From JAGIBJ01 sp032119595 (GTDB lineage Bacteria; Actinomycetota; Thermoleophilia; Solirubrobacterales; Solirubrobacteraceae), in assembly GCA_032119595.1 (NCBI GenBank), contig JAUMBQ010000004.1, forward strand, positions 124,001 to 188,000: 64,000 bases of DNA, in the 5' to 3' direction. Positions 50,173 through 58,488 of this stretch are shown here, in pieces. The notes under the pieces were generated by a model. The model worked only from the letters and a program-made list of their open reading frames with translations, searched no databases and was not told where the DNA came from. Numbering within the stretch: position 1 is the first letter of the stretch; the number at the start of each line of letters is the position of its first letter. Position numbers and translations under genes: made by a program.

Positions 50173-52310
50173 GCCGCCCACCGGGTCCGTTCTTCGTCGA
50201 ATGCTTGGGCTCGTTGCGCTCTGAGCGCCGCGATCTCGGCCTCGTTGGCCTGCTCCAGCGCGAGCCGGTCGCTGAGCTTGAGGGTGCCATCCGTGATCGA
50301 AACGACGGGGCGTCGGGCCGACGACGCGTCGCGCAGCCGGGCCAGCTCGGCCTCGTCGACCAGCTCGAATCGAATTCGGTCGAAGTGTCGCAGCAGCCAC
50401 GGCGCCTCACCGGCGACCTGGCTCGGGCCGGTCACGCGGCCGGCCGCGGCCGCGCGGTTCCACACCTGCACGGTCCGGCCGAACAGCTGATACCCGCCCG
50501 GGCCCTCCATCCCATAGATACACAGGAAGGAGCCGCCGATCCCGACGGCGTTCTCCGGGGTCCATCCGCGCGGGGGCGTGTACTTCGTCGTCACGAGCTG
50601 GTGGCGCGGGTCGAGCGGCAGGGCGACGGGGGCGCCGAGGTACACGTCGCCGAGGCCAATCACGCAGTACGACGCCTCGAGGATCGTGCGCTGCACCTCC
50701 GCGGTCGACTCAAGCCCGTTGATCCGCCGGATGAACTCGATGTTGTCCGGGCACCACGGGGCGTCGGGACGGACCTGCGCGGCGTAGCGCCGCATGGCTT
50801 CGACGGCACCTGGGTGCTCCCAGCAGAGCGGCATCACGACCTCCCGCGACGGCACTTCGAGTTCGCTGGCCGGCGGCAACCCGAGTTCGATCTCCCGCAG
50901 CGCGGCGATCAGTTCGGTGTGGTCGATCGCCTTCGGGTCGAACCGGATTTGCATGCAGCGCATGCCCGGCGTCGTGTCGAGCACGCCGGGCACGGCGGCG
51001 CGGCGGAGGGCCGCCTGCAGCACGTGGATGCGGAAGCGCAGCGCCAGGTCGGTGACCGGCTCGCCGTATTCGACGACGAGGTCCTGGTCACCGGCGCGCC
51101 GATACCGAACGGCGGGCGCGAGTGGGTCCGTGCCGGAGGGCGCGTACTCGCCGATCACGGCCGGGAGCAGCTGGGCGGCCAAGGCAGCGCCGGACGGGCG
51201 GGAAATGGCGCTGGCGCCTTCCGGATCGCGGGTGTCGATCACGCGCAGGGCATCGCCGCCGACGGTCGCATGGTCAGCGGGGACGAGCCGGACGCGGTCG
51301 CCGGGCCGCAGTTGGCCGATCTTCCAGCGGTCTTCCAAGCTCACGCAGAGCGGAGCGGCGAAGCCGCCGAGGCTCGGGCCGTCGGGGCCGACGATGATTG
51401 GGGTGTCGCCCGAGACCATGATCGCGCCGAGCGCGTACGGCGTCTCGGTCACGTTCGACGGGTCGAGCCCGGCGTCGCCGCCGCTGTCGCGCGCCCACTG
51501 CGGCGACGCACCTTCCAGTCGCACGCCGGTGCGGTCGGCCATCGTGCCGACCGTCCACGTCGCGCCGAGCATCGTCGCGAGCCCGGCCTGGGTCAGGATG
51601 TCCGGCGCGCCATGCGGGCCGTGCAGGACCTCCAGCTCCCACAACTCCGGGATCGGATCGGCCGCCGGCACCGTGCCGGGGTCCGGGATCGCGTGCGGTC
51701 CGACCGGTCCGACGGGCAGACGATCGCCAGCCTGCAGCGGTCGGCCGTCGAGTCCACCGAAGCGTCCGGCGATGAACGTCGAACGACTTCCCAAGTACTC
51801 GGGGACGTCGAGACCGCCACGGAACGCGATGTAGATCCGCGCGCCGCGCGTCGCCCAGCCGATGTCGACGAGTTCACCCGGGCGGACCTTGATCGCTTCG
51901 TCGCGGTCGGCCGGCAGGCCGCCGATGGTGATCGGGCCTTCGCCGCCGGAGATGGCGATCACGCCGCCGCCCGGGATCCGAAACGACGGCCCCTCGAGGG
52001 TCGCCTCCAAGCCGGCCGCGCCTTCGGGGTTACCGACGATGGCGTTGGCACGAGCCAGCGCCGCGCGGTCCATCGGGCCCGATGGCGGCACGCCGACCTC
52101 CCACAGGCCCGTGCGGCCGGGGAGATCTTGGACCGTCGTGAGCATGCCCGGGCGGTCGACCTCGACCACTCGCAGTAGCGCGGCCAGGTGGACGCCGTAG
52201 CCCCAGGCGGCGTCGGCGCCTGCGCTCGGACCGGGCGCCCATGGGCGATGATCGGCGGCGGCGGCTGCGGCGGCGGCTGCGGCGGCGGTCGACGGATTCA
52301 GCGACGTCAT
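50169..52310 (-). CDS. KipA-KipI carboxyltransferase (stand-alone part of guanidine/urea carboxylase)
   Basis: This 713-residue protein consists of a KipA-like (AHS2) half (TVQDLPGRTGLWEVGVPPSG from about residue 59) and a KipI-like (AHS1) half (FDPKAIDHTELIAAL, then GDVYLGAPVALPLDPRHQLV). Together they correspond to the carboxyltransferase part of guanidine/urea carboxylase, ending with AFDEERTRWAA exactly where a biotin-carrier domain would begin. The biotin carboxylase and biotin-carrier domains of the usual roughly 1200-residue enzyme are absent, so partner subunits must be encoded elsewhere or another carboxylase supplies them. A run of about 11 Ala lies near the N-terminus. It overlaps both neighbours by ATGA. 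Confidence 0.88.
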   Translation of the reverse strand: MTSLNPSTAAAAAAAAAAADHRPWAPGPSAGADAAWGYGVHLAALLRVVEVDRPGMLTTVQDLPGRTGLWEVGVPPSGPMDRAALARANAIVGNPEGAAGLEATLEGPSFRIPGGGVIAISGGEGPITIGGLPADRDEAIKVRPGELVDIGWATRGARIYIAFRGGLDVPEYLGSRSTFIAGRFGGLDGRPLQAGDRLPVGPVGPHAIPDPGTVPAADPIPELWELEVLHGPHGAPDILTQAGLATMLGATWTVGTMADRTGVRLEGASPQWARDSGGDAGLDPSNVTETPYALGAIMVSGDTPIIVGPDGPSLGGFAAPLCVSLEDRWKIGQLRPGDRVRLVPADHATVGGDALRVIDTRDPEGASAISRPSGAALAAQLLPAVIGEYAPSGTDPLAPAVRYRRAGDQDLVVEYGEPVTDLALRFRIHVLQAALRRAAVPGVLDTTPGMRCMQIRFDPKAIDHTELIAALREIELGLPPASELEVPSREVVMPLCWEHPGAVEAMRRYAAQVRPDAPWCPDNIEFIRRINGLESTAEVQRTILEASYCVIGLGDVYLGAPVALPLDPRHQLVTTKYTPPRGWTPENAVGIGGSFLCIYGMEGPGGYQLFGRTVQVWNRAAAAGRVTGPSQVAGEAPWLLRHFDRIRFELVDEAELARLRDASSARRPVVSITDGTLKLSDRLALEQANEAEIAALRAQRAQAFDEERTRWAA

Positions 52311-54025
52311 GCCGATGCCTCCGTGGGGCTGGAGTCCCGGGTTTGAGCGTCGGCGTCGGCGTCGCCCGGCGCGTAGATCTCGGCGCGGACCGGCGTCGGG
52401 TCAAACGCATTGCACGGGTTGTTGAGCTGCGGGCAGTTGCTGATCAGCACAAGGGTCGGCCGGTGGAACGTGAGCTCGAAGTACCCGCCGGGGTAGGAGA
52501 CGCCGTCGGCAAAGTCGAGGCCGCCGTCGCAGTCGAGCGGGACGTTCATGAAGAAGTTGATGTTGGCGGTGAGGTCGCGCTTGCCGAGCGGCAGTCCGGA
52601 CTCGATCAGCGTCCGCACGAACGTGTCGCGGCAGGCGTGCTGGTAGCGGGTGTGTTCGCCGTATCGCACGACGTTGCTCTCCCGGGCGCAGGCGCCTCCG
52701 AGGGTGTCGTGGTTGCCGCAGGTGTCGGCGGTGATCGTGGCGAAGGGCTCGCCCTCGGTCGCGTGGATGGCGGTGCCGGTCGTGAGATAGGGGTTGCGCT
52801 GTGCGGCGATCGTGGCGGTCGCCGAGTAGCGGACCGTGGGGTCATCGGCGCAGAAGAACACGGTGTCGGCGGCCTGGTTGCCTTCGAGGTCGGTGATGCG
52901 CAGCACTTCGCCCGGCTCGACGCGGCGCAGCCAGCCGTCGCCGCTCTCGATGATCTCGTCGAGGCGAACCGTGCCCACGATCGGTGGTGGCGACTGGGCG
53001 GGCGGCAGGACGATGGGCTCTCCCGTGAGGGTCGCGCCTCCAGGGACGGCCTCGCCGCGGACGGCCGCCTCGAGTTCGGTGCGGGCCGGCGGGCTGGACC
53101 AGACGGCCCGCAGCGGGAGGGAGGTCGGGCGGTCGGCGGTGGCCGTCTCGCCTGGAGCGTCGCCGCTGGGTGCGTCGTCGAGGAGGGCCGCGCCGGGCGC
53201 GAGCTGGGGCGCCCAGGTTGCTAGGCGGTCGGAGCGCTCGATCGCCCGTGCACCCTGCGCCGAGCGGGTTCGCGGCGCTTCGTCTGCGGCCGGCTCGGGA
53301 GCGAGCCCCAGCGACAGGCCGACCGACCCGCCGGGCCACGTGGGCGCGTCGTCGTAGGGGTGTGGCCCGACGTGCACGAGCGCGATGAGGTCGAGTTCGC
53401 AGCGCAGCACGAGCGAGGCGCCCGGCGTGCCCGAGTGGCGCAGCGAGAGCGCGCCGTCCGGCGCGACTTCGAGTACCGAGAAGCACTGGACGACATCCGA
53501 CAGATCCGCTTTGCCGAGCCCGTACTTCTCCAGCTCGACGAGCAGCATGGTCCGGGCTGAGAGCCACCGCTCGTTGCGGTCCCGCTGGTAGGAGCTCGGG
53601 CCGAGCAGCGCCGACAGGCCAGCATCGGTGGTCAGGCCGCCGATCGGGTCGTGGCCGCCGCTTGAGGTGTCGGCAACGACCGTGGCGAGCGCGCGGCCCA
53701 TGTCGCTCATCAGCGTCACGCCGGCTCTGACGCGGCTCACCTTCTGCGCCTTCATCGTGTCGGGCAGGTTGAGGCGCTCGGCCGTGACGTCTGCCCGCAG
53801 CAGGGTGAGGGTCGCTGTTGCGGTGCCATCGAGGTCGGTGAGGGTGAGGAGCGTGCCGCGGCGCAGCACCGCCGACCAGGTCGCCCCGCCCGGCAAGACT
53901 TCGCGGAGGGTCGGGCCGGTCGACGCGGCACCCGCTCCCGACGCGGCCGCCAGCGGGCGCGGCGTCACGGCCTTGCGGCTGGCAAGGGCGGTGTGGGTGA
54001 GGGGTGTGGTGTTGCTGGCTGGCAT
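52307..54025 (-). CDS. Fused DUF1989 carboxyguanidine deiminase (CgdAB-like)
   Basis: This 572-residue protein contains two DUF1989 domains in one chain, about 25-260 and 355-560, equivalent to the usually separate urea carboxylase-associated proteins 1 and 2, now known as the carboxyguanidine deiminase subunits. The second half keeps the metal-type motif TADTCGNHDTLGGACARE and ends with NCPQLNNPCNAFDPTPV; the first half has the corresponding SSGGHDPIGG but lacks the cysteines. It would convert carboxyguanidine to allophanate. The ATG at 54025 follows GAAGGAG. A guanidine-I riboswitch lies in its leader, and an ATGA overlap links it to the carboxyltransferase gene. Confidence 0.88.
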   Translation of the reverse strand: MPASNTTPLTHTALASRKAVTPRPLAAASGAGAASTGPTLREVLPGGATWSAVLRRGTLLTLTDLDGTATATLTLLRADVTAERLNLPDTMKAQKVSRVRAGVTLMSDMGRALATVVADTSSGGHDPIGGLTTDAGLSALLGPSSYQRDRNERWLSARTMLLVELEKYGLGKADLSDVVQCFSVLEVAPDGALSLRHSGTPGASLVLRCELDLIALVHVGPHPYDDAPTWPGGSVGLSLGLAPEPAADEAPRTRSAQGARAIERSDRLATWAPQLAPGAALLDDAPSGDAPGETATADRPTSLPLRAVWSSPPARTELEAAVRGEAVPGGATLTGEPIVLPPAQSPPPIVGTVRLDEIIESGDGWLRRVEPGEVLRITDLEGNQAADTVFFCADDPTVRYSATATIAAQRNPYLTTGTAIHATEGEPFATITADTCGNHDTLGGACARESNVVRYGEHTRYQHACRDTFVRTLIESGLPLGKRDLTANINFFMNVPLDCDGGLDFADGVSYPGGYFELTFHRPTLVLISNCPQLNNPCNAFDPTPVRAEIYAPGDADADAQTRDSSPTEASA

Positions 54026-54051
54026 GTGGAACTCCTTCGAAAACGACGAAA

Positions 54052-54080
54052 GCCCAGGAGACGAGGAACGTCTCCCGGGC
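54052..54080 (-). terminator. Intrinsic terminator of the guanidine-I riboswitch
   Basis: In the minus-strand RNA, GCCCGGGAGACG pairs with CGUCUCCUGGGC (one G-U pair) around a 5-nt loop and is followed by two U runs. The 5' arm overlaps the conserved 3' end of the aptamer, so ligand binding and terminator formation are mutually exclusive. Confidence 0.85.
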
Positions 54081-54172
54081 TTTTCTCCCTCCGTGCGCCC
54101 TCGGCTATGTCGCGGTGCCGAGGTTGCCCTCTCGGACCAGACCCACCGAATCGGTGGCGGAACCCTAGGGCA
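54072..54172 (-). ncRNA. Guanidine-I (ykkC) riboswitch
   Basis: Reading the minus strand, the conserved blocks of the guanidine-I aptamer appear in order: CCCUAGGGUUCCG at the 5' end, GGUCCGAGAGGGCAACCUCGG in the centre, and AAAAGCCCGGGAG at the 3' end. It heads the operon encoding carboxyguanidine deiminase, the carboxyltransferase and allophanate hydrolase, exactly the context known for this class. With the overlapping terminator it should switch expression on when guanidine is bound. Confidence 0.9.
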
Positions 54173-54462
54173 CGGATGAGCGTAGTCCGGCCGTTTCGGG
54201 CGGCTCTTGGCCCGGCGGACCAAGATCGCCGGAGCGGGTTGTCCGCCTGGCCAACGGGGCCCGCCGCACCGGTGGCGCGTTCAACCGCCGAGCCGCACCG
54301 GAGCCGCGCGCCTTCGCGAGCACGCACCCGTGAGAGGCCACGCCGCCGAGCGAACGTTCGGACAGTCGAGCGACCGGAACTTTGGCCGTCCGTCCAACCC
54401 GCGGCGGCCGCTCGGAGCGGACCATCGGCCCACCGACCACCTCTCAGGAGCTGTCCCTGATC

Positions 54463-55941
54463 ATGTCCAGTCACCCCGCAGCGGGGAAGCAGGAGTTGCT
54501 GCGTGAGTTCACGCTCCGCAACACCTTTGCGCTCGCGTTCGCCTTCATCTCACCGATCATCGCGCTCTACGCGATCTTCGCCCTCGCGCTCGGCGGGGCT
54601 GGGCCATCGTTCTGGTTCGCCTTCCCGGTCGTGCTCTTCGGACAGCTGCTCGTGGCCCTTGGTTTCGCCGAACTCTCCGGCCGGTGGCCGCTCGCCGGCG
54701 GGCTCTACCAATGGAGCCGCAAGCTTCGCGGGCCGACCTACGGTTGGGTCTCGGGCTGGGCCTATATCTGGACGCTCATCGCCCTCGCGATCGCGACGGC
54801 CTACACCGCAACGCCGTTTGCGGCCGAGGTCTTCAGCATCGAGGAGCCGGGCAACGGCACGCGTCTGGCGCTCGCGCTGGGCTTCCTGGCGATCGCGACG
54901 CTCGCCAACGTGGTCGGCCGCAAGCCGCTCGCGATCTTCGTCGCCGTCTCGATCGCGTGCGAGCTCATCGGCTCCGTCGTGATCGGCACCCTCCTGCTGT
55001 TCTTCCACCGCGAGAACTCCCTCGGCGATCTCGTCTCCGGGTTCTCCGACGGTGGCAGCGGCTACACGTTCGGCGGGTTCCTGGTCGCCATTGCGCTGGT
55101 CGGCTGGGCGTTCATCGGCTTTGAGTCGGCCGGCGACGTGGCCGAAGAGGTCGAGAATCCGCGGGTCAACGTGCCCAAGGCGCTGATCTTCTCGCTCGTG
55201 TTCGTGGCCTGCATCGTGATGTACGCCGGCTTGGCGCTCATCCTCGCGATCCCGGATTTGGGCGCGATCGCGGCGGGAGAGGTCGTCGATCCGATCGCGG
55301 CGACGCTTGAGGCTGCCTTTGGCTCCTGGATCGTGACGCCGATGTTCCTGGTCGTCTGCACCGGGTTCGTTGCCGGACTCGTCGCCGTGCAGGCGGCGGT
55401 CTCGCGGGTCGTCTTCGCGCTGTCTCGCGACCGGGTCCTGCCCGCGTCGTCGGCGCTGGGCAAGCTCTCCGGCCGCGAGCACCTGCCGATCAACGCGATC
55501 CTCGCGACCTCCGGAATGGCGGCACTGCTGCTCGTCGTGGCGGTGCAGCTGAAGTTCTACGACACGCTCATCGGGTTGGCGACGGTCGGCTTCTACGTTT
55601 CGTTTGCGCTGCCACTCGTCGCGCTTCTGATCCACCGCCTGAAGGACGGCTTTGACCCCTCTCCGACCGGCGAGCCGGTCGGCATCAAGCTCGGCAAGTG
55701 GGGCACGCCCATCAATGCGCTGGCCGTCGCTTGGTTGCTCTTTGAGATCACCAACATCGCCTGGCCGCGCGACCTCGGACTTGCTTGGTACGTCGAGTGG
55801 GGTTGCTTGCTCTCGATGGCCGTGATCGGCGCCGCGGGCGCCGGGGTCTACGGCTGGGTCAGCGCGAAGGGCCGCATTCTGGCCGACGAGCCGGCCACCG
55901 CCGACGACCTGGCTCCCGACCTCAGCCTCGAAGCGGTCTGA
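54463..55941 (+). CDS. APC-superfamily permease, likely guanidine or related transport
   Basis: This 492-residue protein has about 12 membrane helices of the amino acid-polyamine-organocation type: TFALAFAFISPIIALYAIFA in helix 1, GLYQWSRKLRGPTYGWVSGW after helix 2, and ALVGWAFIGFESAGDVAEEV in the middle. It is divergent from the guanidine operon, and permeases of this kind sit beside carboxylase/allophanate genes in many genomes, so uptake of guanidine or a related cation is likely. The ATG follows CAGGAG. No second riboswitch is seen in its roughly 280-bp leader. Two tandem hairpins follow the stop. Confidence 0.85.
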   Translation: MSSHPAAGKQELLREFTLRNTFALAFAFISPIIALYAIFALALGGAGPSFWFAFPVVLFGQLLVALGFAELSGRWPLAGGLYQWSRKLRGPTYGWVSGWAYIWTLIALAIATAYTATPFAAEVFSIEEPGNGTRLALALGFLAIATLANVVGRKPLAIFVAVSIACELIGSVVIGTLLLFFHRENSLGDLVSGFSDGGSGYTFGGFLVAIALVGWAFIGFESAGDVAEEVENPRVNVPKALIFSLVFVACIVMYAGLALILAIPDLGAIAAGEVVDPIAATLEAAFGSWIVTPMFLVVCTGFVAGLVAVQAAVSRVVFALSRDRVLPASSALGKLSGREHLPINAILATSGMAALLLVVAVQLKFYDTLIGLATVGFYVSFALPLVALLIHRLKDGFDPSPTGEPVGIKLGKWGTPINALAVAWLLFEITNIAWPRDLGLAWYVEWGCLLSMAVIGAAGAGVYGWVSAKGRILADEPATADDLAPDLSLEAV

Positions 55942-55970
55942 CCGCGGCGACGCAGCAGCGTTCCCCGCAA

Positions 55971-56000
55971 CCGCTGCTCCCGGGGGGAGAGGAGCAGCGG
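55971..56000 (+). terminator. Terminator hairpin 1 after the permease
   Basis: CCGCTGCTCC (55971-55980) and GGAGCAGCGG (55991-56000) form a perfect 10-bp stem with a 10-nt G-rich loop, 29 nt after the permease stop codon. Confidence 0.6.
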
Positions 56001-56017
56001 CGCAGTGGGGGAATGGC

Positions 56018-56043
56018 GGCGCCGCTCGGACAGGAGCGGCGCC
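56018..56043 (+). terminator. Terminator hairpin 2 after the permease
   Basis: GGCGCCGCTC (56018-56027) and GAGCGGCGCC (56034-56043) form a second perfect 10-bp stem with a 6-nt loop, giving a tandem terminator. Confidence 0.55.
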
Positions 56044-56055
56044 TAGGACGGTGCA

Positions 56056-56155
56056 GCGCTGAGGGACATCGGCGATGCGTTGGACGCGGCGCCTGGGACT
56101 TCGGCGACGCAATTTTGGGAAACAGAGCGCCTTGGGACGTTGGCGATGCGGTTGG
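56056..56155. repeat. Three degenerate repeats of about 30 bp
   Basis: Units at 56056-56083, 56089-56119 and 56127-56155 share the pattern GCGC(C)T-GGGAC-T-GGCGA-GC-TTGG with small gaps. They lie in a gene-poor stretch after the permease. Neither a protein-coding role nor a known repeat family is recognised. Confidence 0.5.
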
Positions 56156-56657
56156 TATGGGACGGACGGTTGTCGGGCGCGGCAGCGATCCTGCCGCCAC
56201 GCCCGAGGCCCGTCTCCCCCGGCGCCGGCGCTTGCGCGCCTTGGCCGGTGGAGATGACGTGCGCCGGTCGAGGGTGGCGACCAGTGCCGGGAAGACTTGA
56301 GGTTGAGTGACAAAATCCGGAGGCCGGGCCTGTCACCTGGTGATGGTACACACCGTAAAGTGGTAGACCAAACGAACGTCCGGTAATGGGCGCGTTGACG
56401 ACGTTCTGGGCCGCCTGAGTACCACGGTTTGCCCATGAATACAGGGGTACTCGTGCGTTCCGAGGGTGAAGGTTGGCGCCAGCCTCGCCGACCGCTGCGT
56501 TCCGGGTCGCATCGCAGGGCCACGATCGGCCCGCCGCGTGTGCGCGCCTGGTGCGCGATCGGCGCGGCGAGCACGGCGGCGATTCATACGCCGGAACGAC
56601 TTGAGTCATCCTCAACTCATGGCGTAGGCGTGCTTGTTGGGCTACGGTGAATCCACC
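56156..56657. other. Intergenic region, no gene recognised
   Basis: About 500 bp without a convincing reading frame. It contains the small palindrome TCACCTGGTGA at 56333-56343 and AT-richer DNA around 56340-56440. TACGGT lies 9 nt before the next ATG. No tRNA or terminator is seen. Confidence 0.4.
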
Positions 56658-57068
56658 ATGTCCAAGGGTCGAGTCCATCCTCCGTCGCCGTCGGGAGCCA
56701 ACGCGTCGGTGTCCGCGCCGGCTCCGGCGTTTGAGCCGGTGTCGCCGCTGCCGCGCGCCGTCGAGGTCTTCGTTCCCCCGGGCTCCTACGGTGCCGCGCC
56801 GCACGTGCCGGTGACGCCGTACGTCCCGCCGCTTCCGCCCGGCATCAAGGAGGACTCCCCGTCGTCTGCGCTGCGCGTCGTGACCGAAGATCCCCTGGCG
56901 TTCCTGGCCGCTCAGGCTGCTGCGCACGGTCCGGTCGCCGACCAGTTCGCGTCCACGTCGCCGGCCCCAGTCCGTCGCTTCCAGCCGTCGTCTGAGCAGG
57001 CCTCGCCCGACGCGCCTCGCCCTCGCGACCCGCGCCGCGGCTCGGTGCCGCCGCCCGGCTTCCGCTAG
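56658..57068 (+). CDS. Pro-rich hypothetical protein
   Basis: This 136-residue protein is Pro, Ser and Ala-rich throughout and has no membrane segment or signal peptide; YVPPLPPGIKEDSPSSALRV is its most regular stretch. It is probably disordered. The ATG is chosen over an upstream in-frame TTG because the region before it is non-coding in character. A hairpin GCGCGGC/GCCGCGC (57075-57092) follows and may act as a terminator between this gene and the convergent DUF429 gene. Coding status is moderately certain only. Confidence 0.45.
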   Translation: MSKGRVHPPSPSGANASVSAPAPAFEPVSPLPRAVEVFVPPGSYGAAPHVPVTPYVPPLPPGIKEDSPSSALRVVTEDPLAFLAAQAAAHGPVADQFASTSPAPVRRFQPSSEQASPDAPRPRDPRRGSVPPPGFR

Positions 57069-57161
57069 CCGCCGGCGCGGCCCGCGCCGCGCGCCTCGTC
57101 TGACGAGCGTGGCCTGGCGTGAACAAAGTGCCGTGATTTGCTGGCGCACGCCCGCTCCGTC

Positions 57162-58406
57162 TTAGTAGCGGCGGCCGCCGCCAGATCCCCGCATCGACCG
57201 CTCGTCGTAGACCGACCAGACTTCGGACTCCGAATCGTCGTCGGCTCGCATCCGCTCGACGGCGTCCCAGTCGCCCGGTTGCAGCTCCCCGAAGCCGGAT
57301 GCGGCCCGATCATGGGCGTGGTCGTCGTCATCCCGCTCATCCCAGTCGTCGTCGAGCCAGTCCGCGCGGTACGGCATGGGCTCCAGCCTCGATGCCGGCT
57401 CCCAGCTCGCCGAGCCAGGCGTCGTGCCGATCGACGACGCGAGGGCGTCTCGCTTCGGCACCTGGATCCAGCCCTCGCTCCCACTCGTGCGCTGCGCCTC
57501 CACCTGCAGACTCCGCGCGAGATCGAGTCGTTCGGCGATCTGCTCCACGGAGTCGCCTCGCCCGAGCTGCGACTGCCTCGGGAGGAGCTGCTGCACGTCG
57601 ACGGGGTCGGCCGGCGTGGCGCAGGTGCCCCGGACGACCGCCCGGGCCACGAGTGCGCAGATAAAGGCATCGAGCGCGTCGTCTGAGCCGATCAGCGCAA
57701 GCGCCTGCTCGGGCGAGAGTTCAAATCCGGCCCGGACGATCTTGATCACGATCGTCGCGCGGGGCACATCCCAGCTCTTGTACGCGGTGGTGCTGATCTC
57801 TTGGCCGGCTCCGTCGGTCCAAGACCGCAGGGCGGCCGCCGGGTGCACCTCGGCGATGCCGTCTCGGCCGCTGGCCCGCTCGAACGCCTGGCGATCCAGC
57901 CGACGGGCCGACCGCGAGAGCACTTCGGCCAGCAGCATCGTGGTCGATCCCATTCGGTCGGTGCTGACACTCATCGGCGTGAGCCTGGAGACGGCGTGCA
58001 CGAACCGATCGGTCGCCCGCAGCCGCAGATCCGGCCGCTTTCTGAACCCTTGAACGTCGCCATCGTCCCAGTCCGAGATGGCCTCCACGAAGGCCGTCGG
58101 CCAGCCCAGCGGCGCGTCGACGCCGACGACCCGCTCCGCGCTGGGCTCAAAGGTCACGATCCGCTCGACGAGCGCCGCGATCAGGCTGGCCTCGCTGCGA
58201 ACCAGGTGCTGCTTGGAGCGATAGCCCGTATTCGGGCTACTGCCCAGGGTGCCGTCCGCGCCCCCGGGAGCATGCCCGCCGAGCGGATCGGCCACCGTGC
58301 TGAGGCGCTCCAGCGAGACGATCCGCGGCGGCGACTCGCTCCAATCGATCTCGCAGGTCCAGACCTTCTTCGGGTCGGTGGAAAGGTCGATGCCAAGCGT
58401 CTGCAT
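57162..58406 (-). CDS. DUF429 family protein
   Basis: This 414-residue protein has the RNase H-like fold region of DUF429: MQTLGIDLSTDPKKVWTCEI at the N-terminus with the first Asp, VVGVDAPLGWPT in the middle and GSDDALDAFICALVARA near 265. It is longer than the usual family member because of an acidic, Trp-containing C-terminal tail (about 335-414: DWLDDDWDERDDDDHAHDRA). Predicted nuclease-like, but the biochemical activity of the family is not established. A CAGACT box lies 7 nt before the ATG. It is divergent from the crotonase gene. Confidence 0.82.
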   Translation of the reverse strand: MQTLGIDLSTDPKKVWTCEIDWSESPPRIVSLERLSTVADPLGGHAPGGADGTLGSSPNTGYRSKQHLVRSEASLIAALVERIVTFEPSAERVVGVDAPLGWPTAFVEAISDWDDGDVQGFRKRPDLRLRATDRFVHAVSRLTPMSVSTDRMGSTTMLLAEVLSRSARRLDRQAFERASGRDGIAEVHPAAALRSWTDGAGQEISTTAYKSWDVPRATIVIKIVRAGFELSPEQALALIGSDDALDAFICALVARAVVRGTCATPADPVDVQQLLPRQSQLGRGDSVEQIAERLDLARSLQVEAQRTSGSEGWIQVPKRDALASSIGTTPGSASWEPASRLEPMPYRADWLDDDWDERDDDDHAHDRAASGFGELQPGDWDAVERMRADDDSESEVWSVYDERSMRGSGGGRRY

Positions 58407-58475
58407 GCCGCGAAGTCTGGAGGCCAGAAGCGCGCACAATCGTGGAGATCGTGCCGAAACTGCGGCGGTTCCGCG

Positions 58476-58481
58476 TACCCT
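58476..58481 (+). promoter_or_regulatory. TANNNT -10 box of the crotonase gene
   Basis: TACCCT lies 7 nt before the ATG at 58489, with no ribosome binding site. Confidence 0.45.
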
Positions 58482-58488
58482 CTGCGTC

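Noticed and set aside
54181..54462. Second guanidine riboswitch in front of the permease
   Set aside because: The conserved CUAGGG and CCGAGAG blocks are not found on the plus strand of this leader; guanidine-II or -III hairpins were not evident either.
56043..57149. Minus-strand open frame across the gene-poor gap and the Pro-rich gene
   Set aside because: It runs through terminator-like hairpins and degenerate repeats, has no domain and ends in low-complexity text; treated as spurious.
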